This document shows positions 10,925-20,700 of a stretch of DNA of 64,000 nt, piece after piece (position 1 is the first letter of the stretch; the number at the start of each line of letters is the position of its first letter). The position numbers and the translations under genes were made by a program. The notes beneath the pieces are model-generated. The model ran no database searches. It worked only from the letters and a program-made list of their open reading frames with translations, and had not been told where the DNA came from. Origin of the DNA: Limnoperna fortunei (taxonomy: Eukaryota > Mollusca > Bivalvia > Mytilida > Modiolidae); NCBI GenBank assembly GCA_944474755.1, contig OX104112.1, forward strand, positions 65,272,433 to 65,336,432, in the 5' to 3' direction.

Positions 10925-11085
10925 ATATGATTGCAGAAGCGGGAGGTTTGTCATGCCGTAAAACATGGTTTAACCAACCATTTCTTTTGACATTTCTCTA
11001 CCAAACCAGGACGAATGCTGTAGTGTTGTGGTTTTTTTTCTCAGGTTTGCCGGTTTCCTGTACTTTGATTTGTGGATGTATTTTT
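10925..11085 (+). repeat. Dispersed repeat (first of three copies)
   Basis: Related to 29825-29990 and 62485-62650. Shared landmarks in order are ATTGCAGAAGCGG(C)AGGTTT, CATGC(G/C)(A)TAAAA, ACCAA(A)CCAGGA, GTTTGCC(A/G), TTTCTTGGACTTTGATTTG and TGGATTGT. It is noncoding. Its position just after the reverse transcriptase fragment suggests it may be the 3' end of the same element, but I cannot confirm that. Confidence 0.5.
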
Positions 11086-11124
11086 AGATAGCTCCGAGGT
11101 ACAAATGTATTTTGTTATTGCTTT

Positions 11125-11405
11125 ATGTAAGTACTTTATTAATCGTTCTCATGTAGTCAAAAAATTTTGTTATTTACTTAAATATTTATTCTTACGTACT
11201 GTTATTAGCATTTCCCATGTACTTTTATTAATCATTCTGATATACTTTTGTTACTCTTTATCGCGCACTTGATTAATCTTTCTCCTGTACTTTTATTGAT
11301 CTTTATCACCTACGTTTGTTAATCTGTCTGACGTACGTTTACAAATATTTCTTTCGTACATTTACTTATATTTCTCGTGTACTTTCATTAAACTTTCTGT
11401 CAGTA
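11125..11405 (+). repeat. Degenerate ~25-30 bp tandem repeat
   Basis: About ten imperfect units of the type GTACTTTTATTAATCTTTCTC. Only about two units are present at the matching place in unit 2 (34165-34215). The array therefore expanded in unit 1 or contracted in unit 2. The ORF through it (11072-11272) is a by-product. Confidence 0.6.
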
Positions 11406-12599
11406 CATTGAAAGATATGACTGATGAACAATTAGCAGACCTTTGATCTGTAAAGGTAATAATCTAATAGTTATCTTGAATTTATAATATAGATAAAAAT
11501 GTGTACAAACGTCCAGATGAGGTATTCGTTTTACATTAACAAAATTTTAACATAATATATAGGGAAACATCAGATAGAAACATATACAAGCAAGTAAAAA
11601 AATAGTTTAACAAGTAAGCCTACCTGAGGACTCAGTATCGGCAAACAATCTACAAAATGTGTTACAATATTGGGTGAGTAAGTGGTAAAGAGGTGAAGAT
11701 CAACCTGTAGCCTCCACTATTAATTCAGACCCCTATTGCCTTGACCGACATTACGGCACATCTTTTTTTTCAAAAACGACATATTCTAAAAGTAACAAGT
11801 GTATTTCAAAACTAAAATTATATTTGAAAGGATTAACGACTATATCATGTCTTTTATATAAAGTATACAGCGATAAAAATCTAAACAAAAACAGGATTAC
11901 ATTTTTATTTAACACTAATAAAACAGTAACTCAAAAAGAATTTTTCTTATTTTATTTGTAAACATTATTCAAACTCAAAGTTAAATAATGATTCAGTAAA
12001 ACAAACCTGATGTTAGTTTACATTTGACCGAATTTTAGCCTGTTGATGTAATTTAATATTTTATCATATGTATCACGAAATGCTCTTTTACAGTAATACC
12101 TTTAAAATAAATCTTGACTTTATCTCTACCCTTTGTCCCCATTTACCTACCTTACTTTCGTTGTTCTCTTATTGCTTAATTCGTCTTTCTTTTACCCAAA
12201 TAGATTTATTTGTTATGTCTATATTAATTTATCAAACGAAGTCCCCTTTTCAAATTGTTCAGTCCACAGTCGCTTATCAAGATGACTTTCTTGTCCCGTC
12301 CATAGTCCCATTACACAAATTGTCGATAGACCTTTCAACCAAATGTCCCTTTGACGTTATCACGAAGTACGGGAATGATAGATTTTGAATAAAAGTACTG
12401 AACTATTTCACAAGATAATGAAATTTTAGAGCGTAGACATTCATACGCAGACATATAAGACAAAATACTAGTTTTGGGGGCATGTTCATAGCTTCGCCCT
12501 ATTGATAGTTTTATTTCATATTTATCTCAATAATTTATTGCTCTATTTCGTGCGTAGAGTGTCCCGATTTACCTGTATTTCCACCTGTCGGAATATATT

Positions 12600-12672
12600 T
12601 AATGTGTGTGAGTGTGTCGAGATTGCCACCTTAATTGATTGCAACACACACACACACACGCACACACATATG
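12600..12672. repeat. Paired GT and CA microsatellites
   Basis: TGTGTGTGAGTGTGT and a CACACACACACACACGCACA run flank a short unique segment (CGAGATTGCCACC ...), forming an inverted pair. The same arrangement is at 36153-36215 in unit 2, so it is ancestral to the duplication. Confidence 0.7.
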
Positions 12673-12984
12673 AACATTTAATAACAATTCTTTCTCTTTT
12701 TAAATTCCGATATGACATGCACAAAAATTGGAATGTGAGAAACTTTATATGAATGTCTTAAGACGTCTGACAAACTGTAAGTTGATGCAGATGGCTAACC
12801 CGGGTTAATTGTCGGAGCAAAACTGAACGACGACGAGGTGGGACATATTTAGGATGTGGTAAAGACAGACGAATGACGACCAATAAAGAAGAGCTCATAC
12901 TAATTTCTATTTCCAGATTAAAAAAAACATAGGAGGAATACATTCAACAGTTGGATAATAATGCAGATAACTAAGCTTGGTCCC

Positions 12985-13220
12985 AGGAGGCCTCGGTGGC
13001 GGAGTATTCAAGGTAGCTTGTCTTTAATTGATCACTAGGTCTATTAACACTGATATGACGGGTTCAGGTCTCAATCTAAATTGACAAGGATTGCCAGTTT
13101 TCATACAGTAGGTGTTTTTACCAGGTACTCCTGCTTCATCCCACAATAAATACTGAACGCCATGATATATCTTAAACATTCCTGAAAGTGGCGTATACTA
13201 GTAACTTCAAACAAACAAAT
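12985..13220 (+). mobile_element. Full-length tRNA-headed SINE shared by both units
   Basis: The head GGCCTCGGTGGCGGAGTATTC resembles a tRNA-Leu/Ser A box, with a B-box-like GGGTTCAGGTCTC downstream. The body contains ATTGACAAGGATTGCCAG and the tail CAAACAAACAAATCAAAC. The counterpart at 36560-36795 shows that insertion predates the duplication. It is diverged from the young copy at 41456-41722. Confidence 0.7.
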
Positions 13221-14269
13221 CAAACTTTGGTCTTTTATTCCAGAGGAGAATCAACGAGCGACAGAAGACTAAGGCACACTATTTTATATTCGGGCTGACA
13301 GATGGACGAATACACTCTTCAGACAGCTAACGACGAAAATTTTACCCTTGCTTTCGATGGGTATTGAGAATGCACGGATGAGTAGGTCAAAGAGACAAAT
13401 AATAACTTGTTCCTGTCAAAGACGTATATATACCAGACCGCTTATGACAAAAGATGATTGCTACTGATCCCTTGGTCAAGATGAAAAGTGGTCAATGGTG
13501 AATAATGCAGAAGACTTATTAAGAAATTGCTCATGCTTATACCCTTGGTCCAGATAATGACAGGAGGCTGCGGAAGTAAAGATCTAACATTGTACAAGAA
13601 AAGTAATTGTGTTAATCTCAAGACATTATTTAGATAATGACAGACATCGGATCGTAAGAAAAGTGAGATGTTAGATGAGGTCAGGCGAACGAATTCGTGT
13701 AAAATAAGGTCGATAATAGTGACAGTTGGTTCTACTCGATCTCAACTCAAAAATTGTGATTATAATTTTAATAAAATAAGTGTTACAAAGAATTTCAGTA
13801 ATGCTGTGGTCGTTATGAAACTGTTCTAAAAATTCGGACATCTACATGTTTTACAAATATAGCGGCTTTCAGATTTTATTGTGGGAGGAAGTCAGAGTAT
13901 CAGATGAAAACCCCAGATGGAGCAATTGGCAGTGACGGAGATTTTAGCCTTTCTTTTGTAGCGGCTACAATGAGCCTTCTTGTTTCAAAATCAACAAAAG
14001 GGGTAAACCTCTACGGTCCCAGGTCTGTCTTTCCATATTATAACCTGATGACTTCACAGCTAAAGGGCATACCCTTACTGCCAACTGGGACGCGCTTGTC
14101 AACTCTGTAAACTGTGTTGGTCGAGTACTGGAGACTTTGCCAGTATGGTTCCTTGTTACGGTATAACTTTTTCAAAGCAAATATAGAAATTTGTACACCT
14201 GGGTCGGACACCATTATTCAGAAAAATTCAGAATCCTGTAATAACAAGTATTTTTGATAGTAAAAATTT

Positions 14270-14768
14270 AATTTTTCTGGTTAATTTGAAAACTCAAGAG
14301 GCCAATTAACCATCATCAATTTGTTCTTAAAGTTTTACTGTAGACATCACGAAAAAATGTAACTTTAAATAGTTGCCATAGACGTATATCGTTACCTCCG
14401 TCTAAACTAATTATTGGTTAAAATATAAAGTTTACGTAGCCAGACATCTATATAGGGCAAGCGTTATGAACCTGAATATTGATAAAGAAGTAGTTTAACT
14501 TGAATATAGTCGTTCATACATAAAAATTTATTTATACCCAGTTTGTTCATTGTATCTATCAGACATCAAACACACCTCATAATGGAACAACCTAGCATCC
14601 ATCATAATGGACTCTCCCAGTGGTATATAAGCAGTTGCAATCTTGTTACCGTCCGACCGAGAGCATTAGGTTGTCGGTTTAGGACGTTAAAAAAAACCCA
14701 AGTCAAGTCAAGGTAGCTTTGTCATTTGTATTAAGAACGTATCTCACACATGGAAAGATAGGTAAGTG
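14270..14768. other. Unit-1-specific ~500-bp segment
   Basis: Absent from unit 2, where the flanks join near 37777. It contains CCGTCCGACCGAGAGC followed by GGACGTTAAAA, which resembles SINE tail wording. It is otherwise unrecognised and noncoding. Confidence 0.4.
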
Positions 14769-14837
14769 AATATTGCTTTGGATTTGTATTGTTACTTCTG
14801 AATAAAGCTTATACTAATAGCCCGTGATATATAAAAA

Positions 14838-16264
14838 ATGAAATTTTACTTCATATATTATTTTAACAATTAATCATTTTCAATAATTGATACAGAAATG
14901 TAAAAATCGGCAAATTTATTGTTCATGAGGTCTTTTACCATGGAATATAAAATTTTGTCGCATATTGTCAATAAACACGCAACAGTGTCAGTATCTGTTG
15001 TGCCCACTATTTGCTTGTAACACAGCTCTTACTCTTCTTGGCATTGCTTCAATTAAACAATGAGTACGAACACGCAATATCCTTTGCTACTCATACTGAA
15101 GTGCCTGCTCTAATTGTTGCAGATTTTGCAATGGTGGTTGTAGTTGGCGCACGCGCCGATCCAGTTCATCTCACAGATGTTCAATTTTGTTCAGATCCGG
15201 AGATCGTGATGGCCAACGGATCACATTGACATTCTGTTGCTCTAAAAAATCTACTGTTACACGTGCTGTATGTGGTCGGGCATTGTCGTGTTGAAAAATT
15301 TCTCTTTAAATGTCAATTACGGGCAATAAAAGCGGCCGTATAATTTCGTCTCTATACCTAACAGCATTAAGATTGCCTTGGATATGTATCAGCTGTGTGT
15401 TCCTGGCGTAAGAGATAGCCACCTACATCATAACACTGCCTCCGCTAAAATTGTCTCTTTCTACAACACAGTTTTGCGCCAAACGTTCATTTCGGCGCCT
15501 GCACACTTGTATGCGACCATCTCGCTTTTCAAACTGAAAACGTGACTCATTGCTTAACCACACTCTTCTCCAGTTCTGTAAATTCCATACACGAACAATA
15601 GTACAACATCTAACCCTTACTCGGCGGTGTTGGTGTCTTAGTGTTGCTCCGACGTAAGGTTTTCTTGCCCGCAATCCATGATGGCGTACTTTCTGGGGTG
15701 ATATACGGTGCAACCTAGCGACGTTTACAGCTGTTTCTGTTGCAGCTATAGTCAGGTTCCGTAAATTAATAATCTAATGTAACAATCTTGCGCCTGAGTT
15801 GTAACACGCAGACGCCCTGAACGTGGTCGGATCTGTCGAAGTACCAAACTGCTGGTAGCGTCTCAATAGGCGTGAAATTGTGCTACGATGAACATTGCAT
15901 GTTCCGGCAACATCATTCTGTGATTTCCCGGCCTCGATTCTACCGATAGCGATATTCCGGGTAGCAGCATCTAACCTTGGCATAGAGTCACCTCATCAGA
16001 ATTTTATTTTACTAATGCAGTCAAGAAACGAAATAGCAGGGTTTTATACCGATTGTCTGAGTTAAAAAATACCCATGATTTGCACGTGAATGTTGAACCT
16101 GTTATTAGCAATGCGTTATTCACAGATTACGACACAGTTGTTAACGGGCAGATGAATGCTCTGACCTAAAAACCTTTAAGGTGTAATTATGATGTTTTTA
16201 TATATATTTGAATATTTATAAGATATTTGTCCGCACCGCAAAAAATGATGTTGCGTTACTTTTT
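14838..16264 (-). mobile_element. Tc1-like DNA transposon relic, unit 1 only
   Basis: Interrupts sequence that is continuous in unit 2 and replaces about 200 bp of it (roughly 37850-38060). The right end carries a plausible terminal repeat (outward TACTCACTCAAAAAAGTAAC, complement of 16245-16275). I could not find a matching repeat at the left end, so the left border is approximate and may be truncated. Contains the broken transposase at 14988-15983. Confidence 0.65.
14988..15983 (-). pseudogene. Broken Tc1-like transposase
   Basis: Starts MPRLDAATRNIAIGRIEAGK and continues into a helix-turn-helix (STISRLLRRYQQFG). The frame shifts soon after STD. The catalytic region shows SNESRF where Tc1 enzymes have S-D-E-S-R-F, so the first catalytic Asp is replaced by Asn. 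The second Asp survives in DNARPHTARV. The glutamate block SPDLNKIEHL is followed by a TGA where Trp is expected. The C-terminus ends in an ANSGHNRY-type tail and a stop at 14988. Several independent lesions make this a dead copy. Confidence 0.85.
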
Positions 16265-16329
16265 TGAGTGAGTATATGTAATATAACAAAATCATAGTGT
16301 TTGTTATCAAATGCAGAGGTAACGAACAT

Positions 16330-16555
16330 TACATTTTTCTGATAACTCTGATTTCCCATGTGGCAGATAAAGGAATTCACCGTTGGTAGTCAGTTTATAA
16401 TAAGGAAATCCAGACCGCGAACCACAGCAGCTAACATATTTGGAGATTACCGCGCTCATTGCACAAGGGTGAACTAAAAGTACCCTTTGTTCATTGTATA
16501 AACTTATAGTAATATAAGGCGTAAAGCAAACATTCATTCATTCAATCAATCAGCT
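16330..16555 (+). mobile_element. Second SINE type, shared by both units
   Basis: Contains TTCCCATGTGGCAGATA, TTATAATAAGGAAATCCAG, GAACC(A/G)CAGCAG, ACAAGGGTGAACTAAA, and a tail GGCGTAAAGCAAACATTCAT with TTCAATCAATCA. The unit 2 counterpart is at 38340-38550. A related central part in inverse orientation occurs at 13990-14110 and 37520-37640. Confidence 0.55.
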
Positions 16556-16650
16556 ATTATCTTTCAAAAATATTACTTGCTGGTTGTAAACACCATCGAT
16601 GATTCTAGGTACTTAAAACTCGTATTGTGTTTTCATAATGAAATACATAA

Positions 16651-17125
16651 TAGCGAGCACAGCTCGCAGCGGGCAGCGAGGCTGCCCGCAAAGAGCAATG
16701 AGCTCTACGGCAATTACGTGTCATGTGATCAAAATGAAATCACGTGATCAAAATCTGCTTAATGCTGATATTGATTTTTTTCGTCCGGAAGTTGATATCG
16801 TAAAAAAACTGGAACAAGTGAAGAAAAGTACTAAAAATAATTTTAAGAAAGACTTAATAAAGTTGACATCGATAAAAAATAAATGTTATATTTAAAATTA
16901 ACAACAAACATTTCATACTATTTATTTGCAATCGCTAAATCGATCTTTAAAAACTGAGAATCAAATTACACTTCATGTGACGTCACAGTTACAAAGAAAG
17001 ACATCACGTAACCACTAGAATTTAGAGGCACTTTTAGGGTGATAGGAAGTAACGCCAATTATGAAATGCACATTATATATCGATAATAAAGGACTATATT
17101 GTCTGTTCGCATTTTGGCAATGCCT
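16651..17125 (+). mobile_element. Unit-1-specific insert headed by three consecutive stem-loops
   Basis: Flanking sequence (ACATAATAG and TTTCTTGACAAGAAT) is continuous in unit 2 at about 38613. The insert begins with three adjacent hairpins: 16653-16667 (6-bp stem), 16669-16689 (9-bp perfect stem GCGGGCAGC, loop GAG) and 16692-16706 (5-bp stem). They are GC-rich in an AT-rich setting. The rest, with CACGTGATCA motifs, is AT-rich. The ORF 16638-16895 crosses the border and is not a gene. Confidence 0.65.
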
Positions 17126-17288
17126 ACTCCATATTAGTTTCTTGACAAGAATGTTCTTGTCATTACAATATCATCATCGATTTTTTGAAAGTTGCCAAGA
17201 GGCAACGTAAGATAAACCATTACGTTTGGTCTAGAACTAAACAGGCTACAAGCTATAGTAATATACAATTGAATTAATCAAAAATTGA

Positions 17289-17294
17289 TTTATT
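17289..17294 (-). terminator. Candidate polyadenylation signal of gene B
   Basis: AATAAA on the minus strand about 280 nt after the stop codon. The same hexamer is at 38768-38773 about 225 nt past gene C's stop, in aligned sequence, which supports a shared 3'UTR. AATAAA is frequent in AT-rich DNA, so this is only a candidate. Confidence 0.35.
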
Positions 17295-17570
17295 TTTTAA
17301 ATGGCACCTATTGAAATAATATAGATTTGCATTTCATGAGCTAAAGTATTCTACCACGTGTACCTCAAACACAGATGCGAATAACCAAACAATTAATGCA
17401 TTTTGCATAAAACAAACACCAGCTTTACAATTATTGATGATATTAAAACATTGTATGAATTATCCATTTCATTAAACCGAAATCTCCAGCACGTTTCATA
17501 AAAATATGACAAATGAATGGGATCTTTATGCAATATGACCATTTCCTTGGCTAACGTCATCGTCATTTTC

Positions 17571-17713
17571 TTAAGCATTCACAATGATTTCATGTGTTGT
17601 TTGACGTTGATGCGTACACAGTAGCAGAACACAAAGTGCACCAGCTATTATATAAAATCCACTCACCAACATGAATGGGTAAATGTATGATCCAGTCATA
17701 TCGAAAACAAAAC
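17571..17713 (-). CDS. Gene B exon 6 with premature stop relative to gene C
   Basis: Encodes FVFDMTGSYIYPFMLVSGFY and the rest of TM12, then a short cytosolic tail. The frame ends at TAA (17571-17573). Gene C has GAA at this codon and adds an acidic tail of 15 residues. The acceptor is TTTACATTTATAG. Confidence 0.85.
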
Positions 17714-20700
17714 CTATAAATGTAAAAAAAATACCTATTATTGTCATAATTTTGTCATTATTTAATTACATTACTTCATGTAATTTATTGTTTTGTTATC
17801 GTAGATTTTTTTCACCTAAGTAGTCCTGCCCTCCTTTGGTAAAATGACTTGTCGTAAATCTTATGCAAACCGTACTACTATGGAATGAAAAGTTGTGCAT
17901 TTGGGATTTTTTAACGTGCCGACTTTAAAAGCGGGCACGCCCTACGCATCCATAACAAAGTATACCCTTCAGCTTTGTATTAAACAGAACAGTTATCATT
18001 AGTCTAACCTGGTCTTCTGGTGCAATATTTTATTAACGCAATCTTCACTTTCAAATATAACACCAGACAGCTGATAGTTTCATTAATTAATAATATGACG
18101 CCATATGAAATCACATGCACATTACAATCTTTTTTACCGTGGGAGTTCCTTTCCTTTAGAAAACTAACAAATAAATTACAATTTAAATTTAATGTACAAT
18201 AATTTAAACCCAAAAGAAAAATGTTAACATTTAACGTCATAAAAAGAATGACGTCATAATACTTTCGGTCTACATTAACTTATCAATATTACAAAATGGT
18301 TAGTCTTATGAATATTCGAACGTTGAATTTCAACGCTCTCGCCATTGAATCTAATGCTCCTGACCTGGCGTAATATCCGGAGACCGCTTATGCTAAAGAG
18401 GATATAATCGTAAGGGTACCAAAATATTAATAGACTGAAATATAGATGTACGGCTGACGAAAAAGTAGTTCTTAATCAAATTATCTTCAAAGCATATGAA
18501 CAAACTATCAACGCTGAACACAATAAAGTATTTTTACCGATGCAGGTAACATTTGCGTAAGTGTCAAATAGCAAGCATGGGTTCTTTTGTGCAAAATTAA
18601 GAAATTATTTCTAGATAGTTATAAATATTTACCAACTCTGATCATGTTCAATGTTTCACAAACAAATAACAATTTGTCTGGTTTTTTTTAATTGGGTCAT
18701 CGTTCAATATTTTATTAAGATACTATTTTTACCAGCCACTGGCGGATCAATGGTAAAAGCCACTCCCTGAAAAAAAGCAATGATACCAAACGCTGTGGTA
18801 AGGCTCTCTATCCCCAGAACATCAGCTATCAGGATTGTGCGTAGACAAACAACTGTACCTGTAAAAATTTATAGATTTGTTTGAAAAATCAGGTTATAGA
18901 TTCCTGTTCTGTACTGAAATTTCACGAGATAAATAAGTGATGATGGCGATATTTGTAAAAGATGAAAGTTGTGTAAACGAATATATAAATAGCGAGACAT
19001 ATAGATATGGAGTCAGTGCAGAATGATTAATAAAAAAATCAACATAAAACTATAAGAACACAACCAAAGATTATTGTTCTCGTCTCGCTTTTGATGTTTT
19101 CCAAAAAAAATTTAAAATTTTGGCGTACTGGTAAAAATATTATAAAATATCATGAGGTCATAATTTGATATATAATATTTTCTACATTACAGAGCCACTA
19201 ATGCCAACCTAGAAAAAATTATCGGTAAAAAAAGTAAGCTTTGTGTTACGTGTAAATTTACATTTCCGCACTGTTCATGCTAACATTTTAATGATTATTC
19301 ACAAATCTGGAGGATCACAAATGAATTAATATCAATATCATTCAACTTAAAATTGTCGTGTTTTGAAGTGTTATTTATGAATACAAAATTGATAACCTCA
19401 GTGGAAATAGTTTAAATCTAATAGTGCATATGATTGATTATAATATGTATAGGTGCACTGCAAGCAATTTAAAATATTGTATGAGAAACTGCTGTTGTCA
19501 CGAGCCTTTTGGTCATCTCAGTGTATACATATTTGGAGTTAAGTCATCTTTTCGCAAATAAATAGAACATTTAAAGGTGAAATTTTTAACAATTTCATCA
19601 AAGCATGCAGTTTATTGATTTAAATACCTCTTTTTCCGTTTAAGAAATAATTAAACATCCTATCTTGTGTAATCTCCATTTAGAGAGATCGGGGAATTTG
19701 TGCAGCACATATCTCTCAATAGGTCTTAGCATTCTGTTACAGAAACCTAGTTCTACCTACGCACCGTGTATACTGGTGACCTAGGTAGTATACCTGATAA
19801 AAAATAAAATAAAGTAGCCGATAATTTGTTTGAAACTGTAACATTCATATAGAAAGAAAATATCATGCACTAAATGTGTAGAATTTTAAATAACTCAAAA
19901 TACAATACAATGTTAGTTACATATGTAATCATTGTGTGTTGTATGTAACTCGGACATTATATATGCTGCATTTTAAAACATTTGTTATTAATTGCCAGCA
20001 TACAGTTTATTTCTGACTACTTATATAGAGTTTGCTGCTAGCCGTCTACTGTCATCTTATTGTGTCATACTGGCACTGTTTACTGAATCATATTGGCAAA
20101 TATGTATATATGGTTTGCATGTCATTTGAGATACTTTCGATGTTTGTACCACCAGTAACATTTTTATACAACATCACAAACAATGTCTAGAATTGAACAA
20201 GAATATGTAAAAAACTCTAAAAGACATTAAACTAAGATTAAACATATTTGACTTTAAATTATACAAATAGATTGGATACCGATTATTTCAGCATGAAAGA
20301 CATTAACTTATCATCTGGTGTCTTCTATGTCATACCAGAATTGAAAAAAACATTGCTGTGCCACTTGTCTGGAAGAGCATTTCAAGCACAAAATCAATGT
20401 TTTAAATTATTTGCAATGCAAGAAGTAGAATACAGCCTGTTAGAATTCGCACTTCATTGTGGACTTACATATATATTTTAAGCATTTGGCACTGTCTGAA
20501 TAGAGAGCAGATCCAGTGATTCATATTTCAATTGACCATTGATGTTATACAAGGTAAATATGCGGAAATATGCATGTCCGTCGATATTTAATTGATAAAT
20601 TCTATTTAGGAGAGATGACATTGTCAATGGCAGTACAGGTTAAAGATAACCCTTTAACTAAACAAGTCGTGTCAAGTTAATGTCAAATGCATTTGACGTC

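Noticed and set aside
12068..12388. 106-codon plus-strand ORF
   Set aside because: The matching region of unit 2 (about 35450-35930) has stops and a SINE insertion. No domain is visible.
16638..16895. 85-codon ORF starting with a basic, Cys-containing stretch
   Set aside because: It begins in shared sequence and runs into a unit-1-only insert, and its first part is three DNA hairpins.
20248..20481. 77-codon ORF in gene B intron 4
   Set aside because: The aligned unit 2 sequence (about 42490-42720) is interrupted by stops and indels.
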